NCBI GenBank assembly: GCA_902522325.1
Contig: CABYVA010000009.1
Location: forward strand, 1 to 37,686
Reading direction: 5' to 3'
Origin: an uncultured Pelagibacteraceae bacterium
Lineage (GTDB): Bacteria; Pseudomonadota; Alphaproteobacteria; Pelagibacterales; Pelagibacteraceae
Length of the DNA stretch: 37,686 bases
Shown: piece after piece, positions 1 to 7,096 of the stretch
How the letters are laid out: each line of letters opens with the position of its first letter
Position numbering within the stretch: the first letter of the stretch is position 1
Notes under the pieces: generated by a model
What the model was told of the DNA's origin: nothing
Database searches by the model: none
What the model saw: only the letters and a program-made list of their open reading frames with translations
Program-made: the position numbers and the translations under genes

Positions 1-575
1 GTACCTTTGTCTGTCTCAACTACCCAACCATCATTGGTTTGTTGAATTCCTTTAACTGAAGTATTTCTATAAATTTCAGCTCCTCTATTTCTTGCTCCTG
101 TTGCAAGTGCTTGAGTTAAATCAGCAGGTTGAATATATCCATCTTCAGGATGTTGAATTGCACCAATCAAATCTGAAGTATTGCATAAAGGCCAAATTTC
201 TTTCACTTGGTCTGGAGTTAAAAATTTATACTTAACTCCAATAGTTTGAGCAACACCGGCATACTGATGATACTCGTCCATTCTATCTTTTGTGCTTGCT
301 AATCTAATATTTGATACAACGCTGAAACCTACATTTTTTCCTGTTTCTTCTTCTAAAGTTTTATAAAAATCAACAGCATATTTATGAAGTTGTCCAACTG
401 AATAACTCATGTTAAACAGCGGAAGTAATCCAGCAGCGTGCCAAGTCGATCCGGATGTGAGTTCTTTTCTTTCAACAAGAACAACATCTGACCACCCTTT
501 TTTTGCTAAGTGGTAAAGCATACTTACTCCTACTACCCCACCGCCGACAACAACAACTTTAGTTTTGGATTTCAT
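1..575 (-). CDS. DMGDH/sarcosine dehydrogenase-type FAD oxidoreductase, N-terminal part (cut by window edge)
   Basis: The ATG is at 575 and the frame stays open to base 1, giving the first 191 residues of a longer protein. A Rossmann FAD-binding motif, VVVVGGGVVG, lies at residues 7-16. It is followed by TSGSTWHAAGL, the signature in which dimethylglycine and sarcosine dehydrogenases attach FAD to the histidine after the tryptophan. Family members oxidise an N-methyl group and usually carry a C-terminal GcvT domain that passes the carbon to tetrahydrofolate; that part lies outside the window. It is a paralogue of the enzyme at 9434-11839 and lies last in the minus-strand gene run. The substrate (dimethylglycine, sarcosine or another N-methyl amine) cannot be told from this fragment. 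Confidence 0.85.
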   Translation of the reverse strand, partial: MKSKTKVVVVGGGVVGVSMLYHLAKKGWSDVVLVERKELTSGSTWHAAGLLPLFNMSYSVGQLHKYAVDFYKTLEEETGKNVGFSVVSNIRLASTKDRMDEYHQYAGVAQTIGVKYKFLTPDQVKEIWPLCNTSDLIGAIQHPEDGYIQPADLTQALATGARNRGAEIYRNTSVKGIQQTNDGWVVETDKG

Positions 576-622
576 TAAGCGATTCCTACAAGATTTTTTT
601 TATTTCTTAAACAAAAATCTAC

Positions 623-1117
623 TTATATTGAAGAACCTAAAGACACAGGTGGAGAAACTCCAGTCGTCAACCAACAATCTTTTAGAGGTCCATCAAGGTC
701 ATATTTTTCAACTATCCATCTAAATTTATAGTAGTTTTTTCCTTGGTCTAGAACTGTTACTTCATATGCTGCTTTAAAATCGGTAATTTTTACCTCTGTA
801 ATGCTGTGATCAAGATGATTTAATAACATCTTGTAAGATTCTCCATTCAACATAATTTTAAACTTTTCTAAAGGCCCAGTAAATTTTTTATTATTTGGAT
901 GCGCAAATTCCCAAGTTTGTTCAATACCTGCATTTTTAAAAGGGTTATCATTATTCTTTAAGCTCTTTAACTGAATTTTTACTACTTGGTATGGTTCAAT
1001 TTGATTATTAGGTTTAACTATCTCGGCTCTTGTAGTTACGATAAACATAACTGCAAAAATTAAAATTAATATAATGTATATAAATCCATATAAAAAAAAT
1101 TTTAAATATTTTTTCAT
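623..1117 (-). CDS. membrane-anchored DUF4864-like protein
   Basis: This 164-residue protein has one N-terminal hydrophobic segment (about residues 8-30) and then a soluble, probably periplasmic, domain. The domain pattern (VVKIQLKSLKNND near the start, then WEFAHP and GPLEKFKIML) resembles the small DUF4864 fold family, recalled from memory rather than searched. No catalytic residues are evident. Its ATG overlaps the stop of the flavodoxin-fold gene upstream (ATGA), so it is translated as part of the same operon. The cut flavoprotein gene starts 48 bases further on. The function is unknown. Confidence 0.6.
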   Translation of the reverse strand: MKKYLKFFLYGFIYIILILIFAVMFIVTTRAEIVKPNNQIEPYQVVKIQLKSLKNNDNPFKNAGIEQTWEFAHPNNKKFTGPLEKFKIMLNGESYKMLLNHLDHSITEVKITDFKAAYEVTVLDQGKNYYKFRWIVEKYDLDGPLKDCWLTTGVSPPVSLGSSI

Positions 1118-1683
1118 ATGTTTAGGGCTGTTTTTTCAACGTCTTTTAAATATCTTTTTCTTTTCTCTTCTGAAACAAATGGGACTGCAAAATATCTTTT
1201 GTAAATAACATCAGTTATACCACATATATTAAATACGCCTCTTCGTAATCTTTTTGTAGGCATGTTCAAAAAAAATGTTCTTATTGCGAACTGTGGAGAT
1301 CCATAAGTGCAAAAAACTATTGCGCTTTTACCTTTAAGATTGCCAATTGGATATCCATAATTTCCAAATAATTTTTTAAATTTAAAAGCCCAAGGTGGGG
1401 CTAAAACTTTATCAATCCAACCCTCTAATATCGCAGGCATTCTAAAGTTCCATATAGGAGCGATTAAAACAATTACATCAGAAATTTCTATTCTTTTTTG
1501 ATGATCTAGTACAACTTCATCTGGTTTTTCTCCGGCATAAACTGGATTAAATTTTTCTTTATACAAATCAACACAATCTACATTGTGACCATTTTTTTTT
1601 ACGTTTTCTATAAATGTATTTTTAATTGCTGCGTTAAAAGATTTATCATCATAATGACCATATACTAAAAAAACTTTTTTCAT
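1114..1683 (-). CDS. flavodoxin-fold NAD(P)H (quinone) oxidoreductase
   Basis: This 189-residue protein has the flavodoxin-like fold of the NQO/KefF/MdaB group, which use FMN or FAD to reduce quinones or related acceptors in two-electron steps. It shows an opening beta strand and turn (FLVYGHYDDKSF), a central VIVLIAPIWNFRMPAILEGW stretch matching the family's P-x-W-x-F flavin-contact region, and a GKSAIVFCTYGSP strand. Start and stop junctions are both tightly coupled: TAATG with the CoA-binding gene upstream and ATGA with the DUF4864-like gene downstream. It may recycle a reduced cofactor for the oxygenases of this operon, but that is inferred only from position. Confidence 0.75.
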   Translation of the reverse strand: MKKVFLVYGHYDDKSFNAAIKNTFIENVKKNGHNVDCVDLYKEKFNPVYAGEKPDEVVLDHQKRIEISDVIVLIAPIWNFRMPAILEGWIDKVLAPPWAFKFKKLFGNYGYPIGNLKGKSAIVFCTYGSPQFAIRTFFLNMPTKRLRRGVFNICGITDVIYKRYFAVPFVSEEKRKRYLKDVEKTALNI

Positions 1684-2150
1684 TAATTTCTTACAACAGG
1701 AAAAACAGGGTTAGATTTTTCAAAAAGTTTTTGATATTCTTGTTTAATACATTTATTAGAAATATATTGAATTTTAGAATTAGCTGAAATTTTTTCTGCT
1801 TCGTCGCTATGAAGACCGTACTGTAACCATAAAACTTTAGAACCAATCTTTGCAGTTTTTTTTGCAATACCTGTTGCTTCATTTGATGGACGAAAAACAT
1901 CGACAATATCAATTGGTATATTAATATCTTCCAAATCCTTAACTACAACTTCTCCATTTATTGTTTCTCCTGCCGCAAATGGATTGACCGGTATTACTTT
2001 ATATCCAAAATCTTGCATATATTTCATAACAACATTTGCAGGTTTTCTTTTTAAATTTTTTGGATCTTCTCCTTTTTTCTCTGAACTAACACCAACCATT
2101 GCTATAGTTTTTGAATTTTCTAATATTTTTTTTATTTCATTATTGTTCAT
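1683..2150 (-). CDS. CoA-binding domain protein (YccU type)
   Basis: This 155-residue single-domain Rossmann protein is of the CoA_binding_2 type. The opening strand and glycine turn are IAMVGVSSEKKGEDP, followed by the characteristic VIPVNPFAAGETINGEVVVKDL and later LWLQYGLHSDEA. Homologues resemble the nucleotide-binding half of succinyl-CoA ligase alpha subunits but lack the ligase histidine domain; their role is generally unknown. It overlaps the upstream enoyl-CoA hydratase-like gene by ATGA and the downstream gene by TAATG, which supports cotranscription with CoA-ester chemistry. Confidence 0.8.
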   Translation of the reverse strand: MNNNEIKKILENSKTIAMVGVSSEKKGEDPKNLKRKPANVVMKYMQDFGYKVIPVNPFAAGETINGEVVVKDLEDINIPIDIVDVFRPSNEATGIAKKTAKIGSKVLWLQYGLHSDEAEKISANSKIQYISNKCIKQEYQKLFEKSNPVFPVVRN

Positions 2151-2929
2151 TTATTTTTCCATTTAGGTTTTCTTTTTTCTAAAAAAGCAGATATTCCCTC
2201 ATGAGCATCCATAGCCATCATATTTAAAGTCATCATCTTGCTTGTATATAAATATGCTTTTCTTAATGGCATTTCTAGTTGTTTGTAGAACGCCTGCTTT
2301 CCAATTTTTATAGTTAAGTTTGACTTAGAAGCAATTGTTTTTGCCACTTTTAAAACTTCACTATTTAATTTAGATTTCGAATAAAAATCATTAATCAAAC
2401 CTATTTCTTTAGCATAGTTAGCTTTTATAGGCTCGCCTGTTAAAAGCATTTTCATCATTCTTTTTCTATGTATTTTTCTACTAACAGCAACCATGGGTGT
2501 GCTGCAAAATAATCCTATATTAACTCCAGGTGTAGCAAACATTGTGTCGCTTGTACTGTAAGCTAAATCACAACTTGCAACTAATTGACATCCGGCAGCG
2601 TAAGCAGCGCCGTGAACTTTTGCTATAACTGGTTTTCTTCCTTCAACTATTTGCAACATTAGTTTTGAACAAAGATTAAATAATTTAAGATATTTAGATC
2701 TTTTCTTTAAACTTTTCACTTCTTTTAAGTTATGACCAGCACTAAAACCTTTGCCAGCTCCTTCTAAAATTATTACTTTCGTGGAACTATCTTTATCGAG
2801 TTTCTTAAAATTAATTAAAAGAGATTTTAATGTTGTAAAAGATAATGAATTATAAGTTTTTGGATCATTAATTTTTACACTTTTAATCCCGCCTCCCAAA
2901 TTTTTTACCAAAACGTTAATATTTGTCAT
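2147..2929 (-). CDS. enoyl-CoA hydratase/isomerase-fold protein (ECHDC3-like)
   Basis: This 260-residue crotonase-fold protein is of full family length. The two oxyanion-hole elements are clear: GFSAGHNLKEV near residue 62 and HGAAYAAGCQLVASCDLA near residue 105. In the helix that normally carries a catalytic glutamate the sequence is GVNIGLFCSTPMVAVSR, with no acid at the usual place. It therefore resembles the ECHDC3 branch rather than classical FadB-type hydratases, and its reaction is uncertain. It starts directly after the stop of the GFA gene and overlaps the CoA-binding gene (ATGA). Confidence 0.8.
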   Translation of the reverse strand: MTNINVLVKNLGGGIKSVKINDPKTYNSLSFTTLKSLLINFKKLDKDSSTKVIILEGAGKGFSAGHNLKEVKSLKKRSKYLKLFNLCSKLMLQIVEGRKPVIAKVHGAAYAAGCQLVASCDLAYSTSDTMFATPGVNIGLFCSTPMVAVSRKIHRKRMMKMLLTGEPIKANYAKEIGLINDFYSKSKLNSEVLKVAKTIASKSNLTIKIGKQAFYKQLEMPLRKAYLYTSKMMTLNMMAMDAHEGISAFLEKRKPKWKNK

Positions 2930-3289
2930 TTATAATTTTTCTCCATCAAATACAGGAATTTCTTTATATTCAAAAGTGTCAATATTGTCGATGCATGCAA
3001 CATTAAATTCATAATTATCTGGATTTGTATATGATCTGTGATGGGTATAAATGCCACAATTTTTACAAAAAAAATGTTCTGCATATTGTTTTTTTCCAAA
3101 TTTATAAACTGATAATTGATCATTACCCTTTATAACCTTTAAGTTTTTTAATTTAATTTTAGCCATTATAGATCCACGTCTCTTACATAAAGAGCAATTA
3201 CATCTCACTAACTCTTCAATACCATTTTCTAGCTTAAGCTCGACATGAACTTTTTTACAATGACAAGTTAATATTTCTATTTTGTTCAC
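2930..3289 (-). CDS. GFA/CENP-V family zinc protein
   Basis: This 119-residue protein has the zinc-binding cysteine pattern of the glutathione-dependent formaldehyde-activating (GFA) family: CHCKKV, then RCNCSLCKRRGS, then FFCKNCGIYTHH and a late NVACID. The predicted start is GTG at 3289, because no ATG precedes the first conserved cysteines. Family members bind zinc. A role in formaldehyde-glutathione adduct formation was proposed for the founding enzyme but is disputed and does not apply to all members. In an operon with a Rieske oxygenase and N-methyl oxidising flavoproteins that may release formaldehyde, such a role is attractive but unproven. Confidence 0.75.
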   Translation of the reverse strand: MNKIEILTCHCKKVHVELKLENGIEELVRCNCSLCKRRGSIMAKIKLKNLKVIKGNDQLSVYKFGKKQYAEHFFCKNCGIYTHHRSYTNPDNYEFNVACIDNIDTFEYKEIPVFDGEKL

Positions 3290-3292
3290 TAA

Positions 3293-4231
3293 TTACTTTC
3301 TTATTTTATTTTCATATTTTTTTCTCATTTTTTGCAAATATAGCAAATATTCATCTCTAATCTTTGATATTTTAGCTACAGATTTTCCTTTAGCTTGCCT
3401 TCTTGTTCCTGAGATTACTCTATTTGATAGTTTTTTTGAAAGCTTTGGAGCTTTTAATTTAGTCCAGGGTAGTTTTAATGCTGGGCCAAACTGTTCTAGC
3501 ATGTGTTTCATTCCAGCATCTCCTCCTGCTAAATGAAAAGTTAAAAAAGTTCCCATTAATGACCATCTCATTCCCGGTCCATCTTCTATCGCTCTATCTA
3601 AATCTTTAGTAGATGCGTAACCCTCATTAACTATGTGTAATGCTTCTCTCCACAATGCCTCCTGAAGTCTATCAGATAAATAACCTGGCAACTCTTTTTT
3701 AACCATAATCGGATTCATTGAAATAGATTTATAAAATTTATTAGCTTTGTTTAAAAATTTCTTTTTAGTTTTTTTTCCAGGAACAATCTCAACCCCAGGC
3801 AACATGTAAACAGGATTAAATGGATGAGCTACAATTGTTCTTGATGGATTTTTGCATTTAGAATAAATTTTTGATGGGAGCAAACCAGAGGAACTTGAAG
3901 AAATTATTACATTAGATTTTGAATTTTTCCCAATTATTTCCATTAATTTCGTTTTTAATTTGTAATTTTCTGGAGCACATTCTTGAATAAAATCTGCATC
4001 TTTTAATGCTTCATTTATAGATGTTACATATTTAAAATTTTTTAATTTAAGTTTTTTTTTATTAAAAAGTTTTCTTACGTAAGGCCAAGTTCTTTTTATT
4101 TCCTTAATTATTTTTTTTTTTAATCTTATATCTTTGTCGTAGGCTATAACTTTTTTGTTATGAGCTAATAATCTTATAATCCACCCCGAACCTATTACAC
4201 CAGTTCCAATAACAGCTATTTTTTTAATCAT
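3293..4231 (-). CDS. L-carnitine dehydrogenase-like 3-hydroxyacyl-CoA dehydrogenase family enzyme
   Basis: This 312-residue enzyme has an N-terminal NAD-binding Rossmann motif (AVIGTGVIGSGW) and the 3-hydroxyacyl-CoA dehydrogenase family segment AHPFNPVYMLPGVEIV. Its C-terminal half reads DGPGMRWSLMGTFLTFHLAGGDAGM and EQFGPALKLPWTKL, which closely follows what is known of L-carnitine 3-dehydrogenases (carnitine to 3-dehydrocarnitine). In known pathways a BKACE cleavage enzyme then gives glycine betaine; none lies in the window. A carnitine-like or other beta-hydroxy quaternary amine is a reasonable substrate, and its neighbours (Rieske and 2OG oxygenases) fit that theme. It abuts the upstream oxygenase gene with no spacer (TAG then ATG). 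Confidence 0.75.
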   Translation of the reverse strand: MIKKIAVIGTGVIGSGWIIRLLAHNKKVIAYDKDIRLKKKIIKEIKRTWPYVRKLFNKKKLKLKNFKYVTSINEALKDADFIQECAPENYKLKTKLMEIIGKNSKSNVIISSSSSGLLPSKIYSKCKNPSRTIVAHPFNPVYMLPGVEIVPGKKTKKKFLNKANKFYKSISMNPIMVKKELPGYLSDRLQEALWREALHIVNEGYASTKDLDRAIEDGPGMRWSLMGTFLTFHLAGGDAGMKHMLEQFGPALKLPWTKLKAPKLSKKLSNRVISGTRRQAKGKSVAKISKIRDEYLLYLQKMRKKYENKIRK

Positions 4232-5083
4232 CTAATCTGCTAAACCATCTGTTCTAACTGAATTTCTCTCTAGATGAATTGGTAATACTTTGCCGTAGAT
4301 TGCCTTTGAATGCTCTGGAGTATTTACTCTCCATGGATCTAAGACGTAAGCCGGGATGCACATGTATCTAGATTTTTGACCTTCCACTTTTGTTACTCTG
4401 TGTAATGTAAATCTTCCTTTAAATATTTGTAGGTCACCTGGTTCTAATTTAAGTTGTTTTACTCTTGCTCTTTCGCCATTTAAAACTTTTTTAACTTCTT
4501 CAAAATTTTCATTTCCAGGTTCTCTAATATTCGGACAATATTCAAATACTCCGCCTTTTTCTGGCTTTTGAAGCATTAAACTTAATGTAAATTCGCAGCT
4601 ATCAAAATGCCAAGGAAGAATTCCTTCAGGTTTCATAACATTATAAGCATGACAAGCTAAAGGATCGGCCCATCTATAAATTGGAGAAACTCCTAAACAT
4701 GCAGATACAAATTTTAAAAGTTCATCTGTTTCATAAAGATATTTCATTTCAGAATTTTTAGAAAAACAATCTGAATTTAAATATCCATTATATCTATCCA
4801 TAAAAGTTCTTTTTGGATGGTCTTTTGGTAATTTTGGATTGTCTTCAGCATATAGATAAGGATTTATACTTTCCTTAGACATATAAACCTCGTCTAATTG
4901 CTTTTCTAACTCTGAATTCATTACTTCCAATGATTTAGGTAAAATAAAATTAGGAATGGTTGAACAACTAAATTGGTCCAGTTCTTCTTTGCATTTTTTA
5001 ATTAAATTTTTAATTGTTGGAGAATTTAAGTCATAGATAGGATATTTTTTTAAATCTACTATCGACTTAAGTCTTTCGTTCAT
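4232..5083 (-). CDS. 2-oxoglutarate/Fe(II)-dependent oxygenase
   Basis: This 283-residue protein contains the iron-binding facial triad of the 2OG-Fe(II) oxygenases: H159 and D161 in LPWHFDSCEF and H228 in RFTLHRV. R239 in the following KSRYM is placed to bind the 2-oxoglutarate carboxylate. The double-stranded beta-helix core is well formed around LSLMLQKPEKGGVFEY and LEPGDLQIFKGR. The family hydroxylates or demethylates small molecules, amino acids or lipids. Here it sits between a nucleotidyltransferase (ATGA overlap) and the carnitine dehydrogenase-like enzyme, so hydroxylation of a quaternary amine before dehydrogenation is a plausible but unproven role. Confidence 0.8.
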   Translation of the reverse strand: MNERLKSIVDLKKYPIYDLNSPTIKNLIKKCKEELDQFSCSTIPNFILPKSLEVMNSELEKQLDEVYMSKESINPYLYAEDNPKLPKDHPKRTFMDRYNGYLNSDCFSKNSEMKYLYETDELLKFVSACLGVSPIYRWADPLACHAYNVMKPEGILPWHFDSCEFTLSLMLQKPEKGGVFEYCPNIREPGNENFEEVKKVLNGERARVKQLKLEPGDLQIFKGRFTLHRVTKVEGQKSRYMCIPAYVLDPWRVNTPEHSKAIYGKVLPIHLERNSVRTDGLAD

Positions 5084-5454
5084 TTCAGCTCTCCATCCTT
5101 TCGCATTTTTGCTCTAATTTTTGTTGCTGAAATTTTTTGTATCTCTTCAGGCATAACTATTTCTTCTATTTTATAACCAACACCTCTTCCGTAACAAATA
5201 TTAGTTATATTGGGGACTAAAATAATTTTAAATCTACCTTCATATTTTGGTTTTAATCTTTCCTCTATTTTTTTCTTTACTGTTTCAAAATTAAATGGAT
5301 TATCATCAACTCCTTGTACATCTCTAATTTGAATACAAACTTGACCAGTTTTTTTTATTATTTCTTCAAATAAGGCATAATGACCATCGTGAAATGGTTG
5401 CCATCTTCCTAACATTTGTGCAGTTGGTTTTTTATTGTCCCATTTGTAGGTCAT
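5080..5454 (-). CDS. small HxGH nucleotidyltransferase (cytidylyltransferase/NadM-like)
   Basis: From the ATG at 5454 the protein has 124 residues, a minimal nucleotidyltransferase. GRWQPFHDGH (residues 16-25) is the HxGH nucleotide-binding motif and ISATKIRAKM near the C-terminus is the second signature (ISxTxIR). The strand layout resembles NadM- and cytidylyltransferase-like folds. I chose 5454 because it forms a TAATG junction with the kinase gene upstream, matching other junctions of this run; an in-frame start at 5487 is possible. Its stop overlaps the next ATG. Paired with a P-loop kinase of similar size, it may activate a small molecule by nucleotidyl transfer; the acceptor is unknown. 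Confidence 0.75.
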   Translation of the reverse strand: MTYKWDNKKPTAQMLGRWQPFHDGHYALFEEIIKKTGQVCIQIRDVQGVDDNPFNFETVKKKIEERLKPKYEGRFKIILVPNITNICYGRGVGYKIEEIVMPEEIQKISATKIRAKMRKDGELK

Positions 5455-5861
5455 TACTTTAAATCCTCTAAAATTTTCGGCACCCAAACCTTAGCATCTT
5501 GCGAAGTAACATGAAAATTAAATTTTTCAGGTCTCACAAACATTTGATTAGTATCTTCAAATCTTCCTTCCTTTATTGTATCTACCCAAACTATGTAATC
5601 AGCTGGAAATAATTTTCTTGCTTCAGGTGTTGGGCAAATAAAATCTGCAACAACATAATTACCTTCATTTTTTAATTTCAATGCTAATTCTGCCATGCGT
5701 TTTGCTTGTCTTTTTCTTCCGTCTGTAGAAAAATCCCAATCATTGGCGGCTCTCCTAACTTCATCTGCGTTAAGTCTTTTTGCATTAACCTTTGGAGCCA
5801 ACTCATTTGCAAGAGTAGTTTTACCTGCACCTGGCAGTCCCATAATTAAAATAATTTTCAT
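5454..5861 (-). CDS. APS-kinase-like P-loop kinase
   Basis: This 135-residue ATP-binding protein has a Walker A loop GLPGAGKT at residues 8-15, a NADEVRR segment with an acidic residue typical of small-molecule kinases, and a VVADFICPTPEARKLF strand-helix that resembles adenylylsulfate kinases. It is shorter than typical CysC (about 200 residues), and no ATP sulfurylase or sulfate-reduction gene is nearby, so true APS kinase activity is doubtful. It is coupled by TAATG both to the DddP-like gene upstream and to the nucleotidyltransferase downstream, which suggests that kinase and nucleotidyltransferase act as a pair. Confidence 0.75.
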   Translation of the reverse strand: MKIILIMGLPGAGKTTLANELAPKVNAKRLNADEVRRAANDWDFSTDGRKRQAKRMAELALKLKNEGNYVVADFICPTPEARKLFPADYIVWVDTIKEGRFEDTNQMFVRPEKFNFHVTSQDAKVWVPKILEDLK

Positions 5862-7096
5862 TAAATTCTTTCTAAAGGATGATGGGACATAAGTTCAAGG
5901 TTATTTTCACCAACTACATATTGTTGTTCAAGTTTAACCCCTTCTTTGCCACCTACTTTTCCAATATAACTCTCAAGTGTGATTGTCATATTTTTTTCAA
6001 AAAAGCCTTCTCTTTGTCCACCGTCAGTTGGATATTTTATTTGTGGCCACTCATCACAAAGACCAATTCCATGAAGCATACATGAATATCTATTTCCATA
6101 ATATTCATCAGGAAGTTTCCAAGATTTTTCAGTGAATTCTTTAAAAGACGTTCCAGATTTTATTAATCTATAATTATGATTAATTTGCTCAACAGCCATT
6201 TGATATAATTTTTTTTGGTTGTCATTAAATTTATTTCCTTCTACAAATGCTCTTGATATATCTGCACAGTATCCATAAGGTCCAACCATATCAGTGTCGA
6301 AGGATACTATTTCACCAGTTTGAATTACTTTGTTACTACTTTCTTGCATCCAAGGATTTGTTCTTTCCCCTGAGGATAAAATTCTGCACTCAATCCATTC
6401 TCCACCATGTTCAATATTAGTTTTGTGTAAAATAGACCAAAGTTCGTCCTCGGTCATACCTGCTTTTAATTCATTACGCATTCTCGTAACACCAATTTCT
6501 GCAACATCAATTGCGGCTTTCATACATTTTAATTCTTCTGTAGATTTTATTACTCTTGCTTGTTCTAGTATTAATTTTGCATCAACTACACTAATACCTT
6601 CTTTATTTAAAGCTGTTACTGCTGGACCGTTAATAACATCAATAGCTATTTTTTTATTTTTAAAATACGAATTTGATAAATCTTTAATTTCATTAATCCA
6701 TTTTTCTAATTGCAAGCTGGCTTGATCTCCGTTGCTAAAATAATCCCATGTAATTGCTGGCCTTATCTCGTCAATTAAATTTAGATGTTTAGATAATATT
6801 TCACAATTGAAATACTCGTAAAGTATTGTTGGTCCACTTACAGGAACAAAACAATATCTTGTAAGATTATGCATATTGTAAACACTCATATTTACAGTAT
6901 CTAAAGCATATCGAATATTAACAGGGTCAAATAATATACAAGCTTCAAGATTATTTTTTTTTAATTCTGATTTAACTCTTTCCAATCTGTAAGTTCTAAG
7001 TTTATCAAAATTAATTTCATCTTCTTTTAATCTTTTTTTGGTAATAAAATTTGTTTTTGATTTTAGATGCGGGGATATTTTTCTATTAAATTTCAT
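5861..7096 (-). CDS. DddP-like M24-family metallohydrolase (candidate DMSP lyase)
   Basis: The start at 7096 forms a TAATG junction with the Rieske gene and gives 411 residues; an ATG at 7120 adds eight residues. The protein has the pita-bread fold of M24 enzymes with all five usual metal-ligand positions: D267, D269, D279, H342, E375 and E390. It also has D348 in HGIGLCDEW. The order and spacing match the DMSP lyase DddP as I recall it, where the aspartate six residues after the metal histidine is the proposed base. Stretches such as FDPVNIRYALDTVNM and GGEWIECRILSSGERTNPW also resemble DddP. DddP releases dimethylsulfide and acrylate from DMSP. The operon looks like quaternary-amine catabolism, so a creatinase- or dipeptidase-like role on another betaine remains possible. 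Confidence 0.7.
   Translation of the reverse strand: MKFNRKISPHLKSKTNFITKKRLKEDEINFDKLRTYRLERVKSELKKNNLEACILFDPVNIRYALDTVNMSVYNMHNLTRYCFVPVSGPTILYEYFNCEILSKHLNLIDEIRPAITWDYFSNGDQASLQLEKWINEIKDLSNSYFKNKKIAIDVINGPAVTALNKEGISVVDAKLILEQARVIKSTEELKCMKAAIDVAEIGVTRMRNELKAGMTEDELWSILHKTNIEHGGEWIECRILSSGERTNPWMQESSNKVIQTGEIVSFDTDMVGPYGYCADISRAFVEGNKFNDNQKKLYQMAVEQINHNYRLIKSGTSFKEFTEKSWKLPDEYYGNRYSCMLHGIGLCDEWPQIKYPTDGGQREGFFEKNMTITLESYIGKVGGKEGVKLEQQYVVGENNLELMSHHPLERI

Noticed and set aside
5454-5861. Assimilatory sulfate activation (cysC) for the P-loop kinase
   Set aside because: The protein is much shorter than CysC and there is no ATP sulfurylase or sulfite reductase gene in the window.
6330-6725. 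Long antisense frame inside the DddP-like gene
   Set aside because: It is the shadow of a strongly conserved enzyme; it lacks a ribosome site and recognisable protein features.
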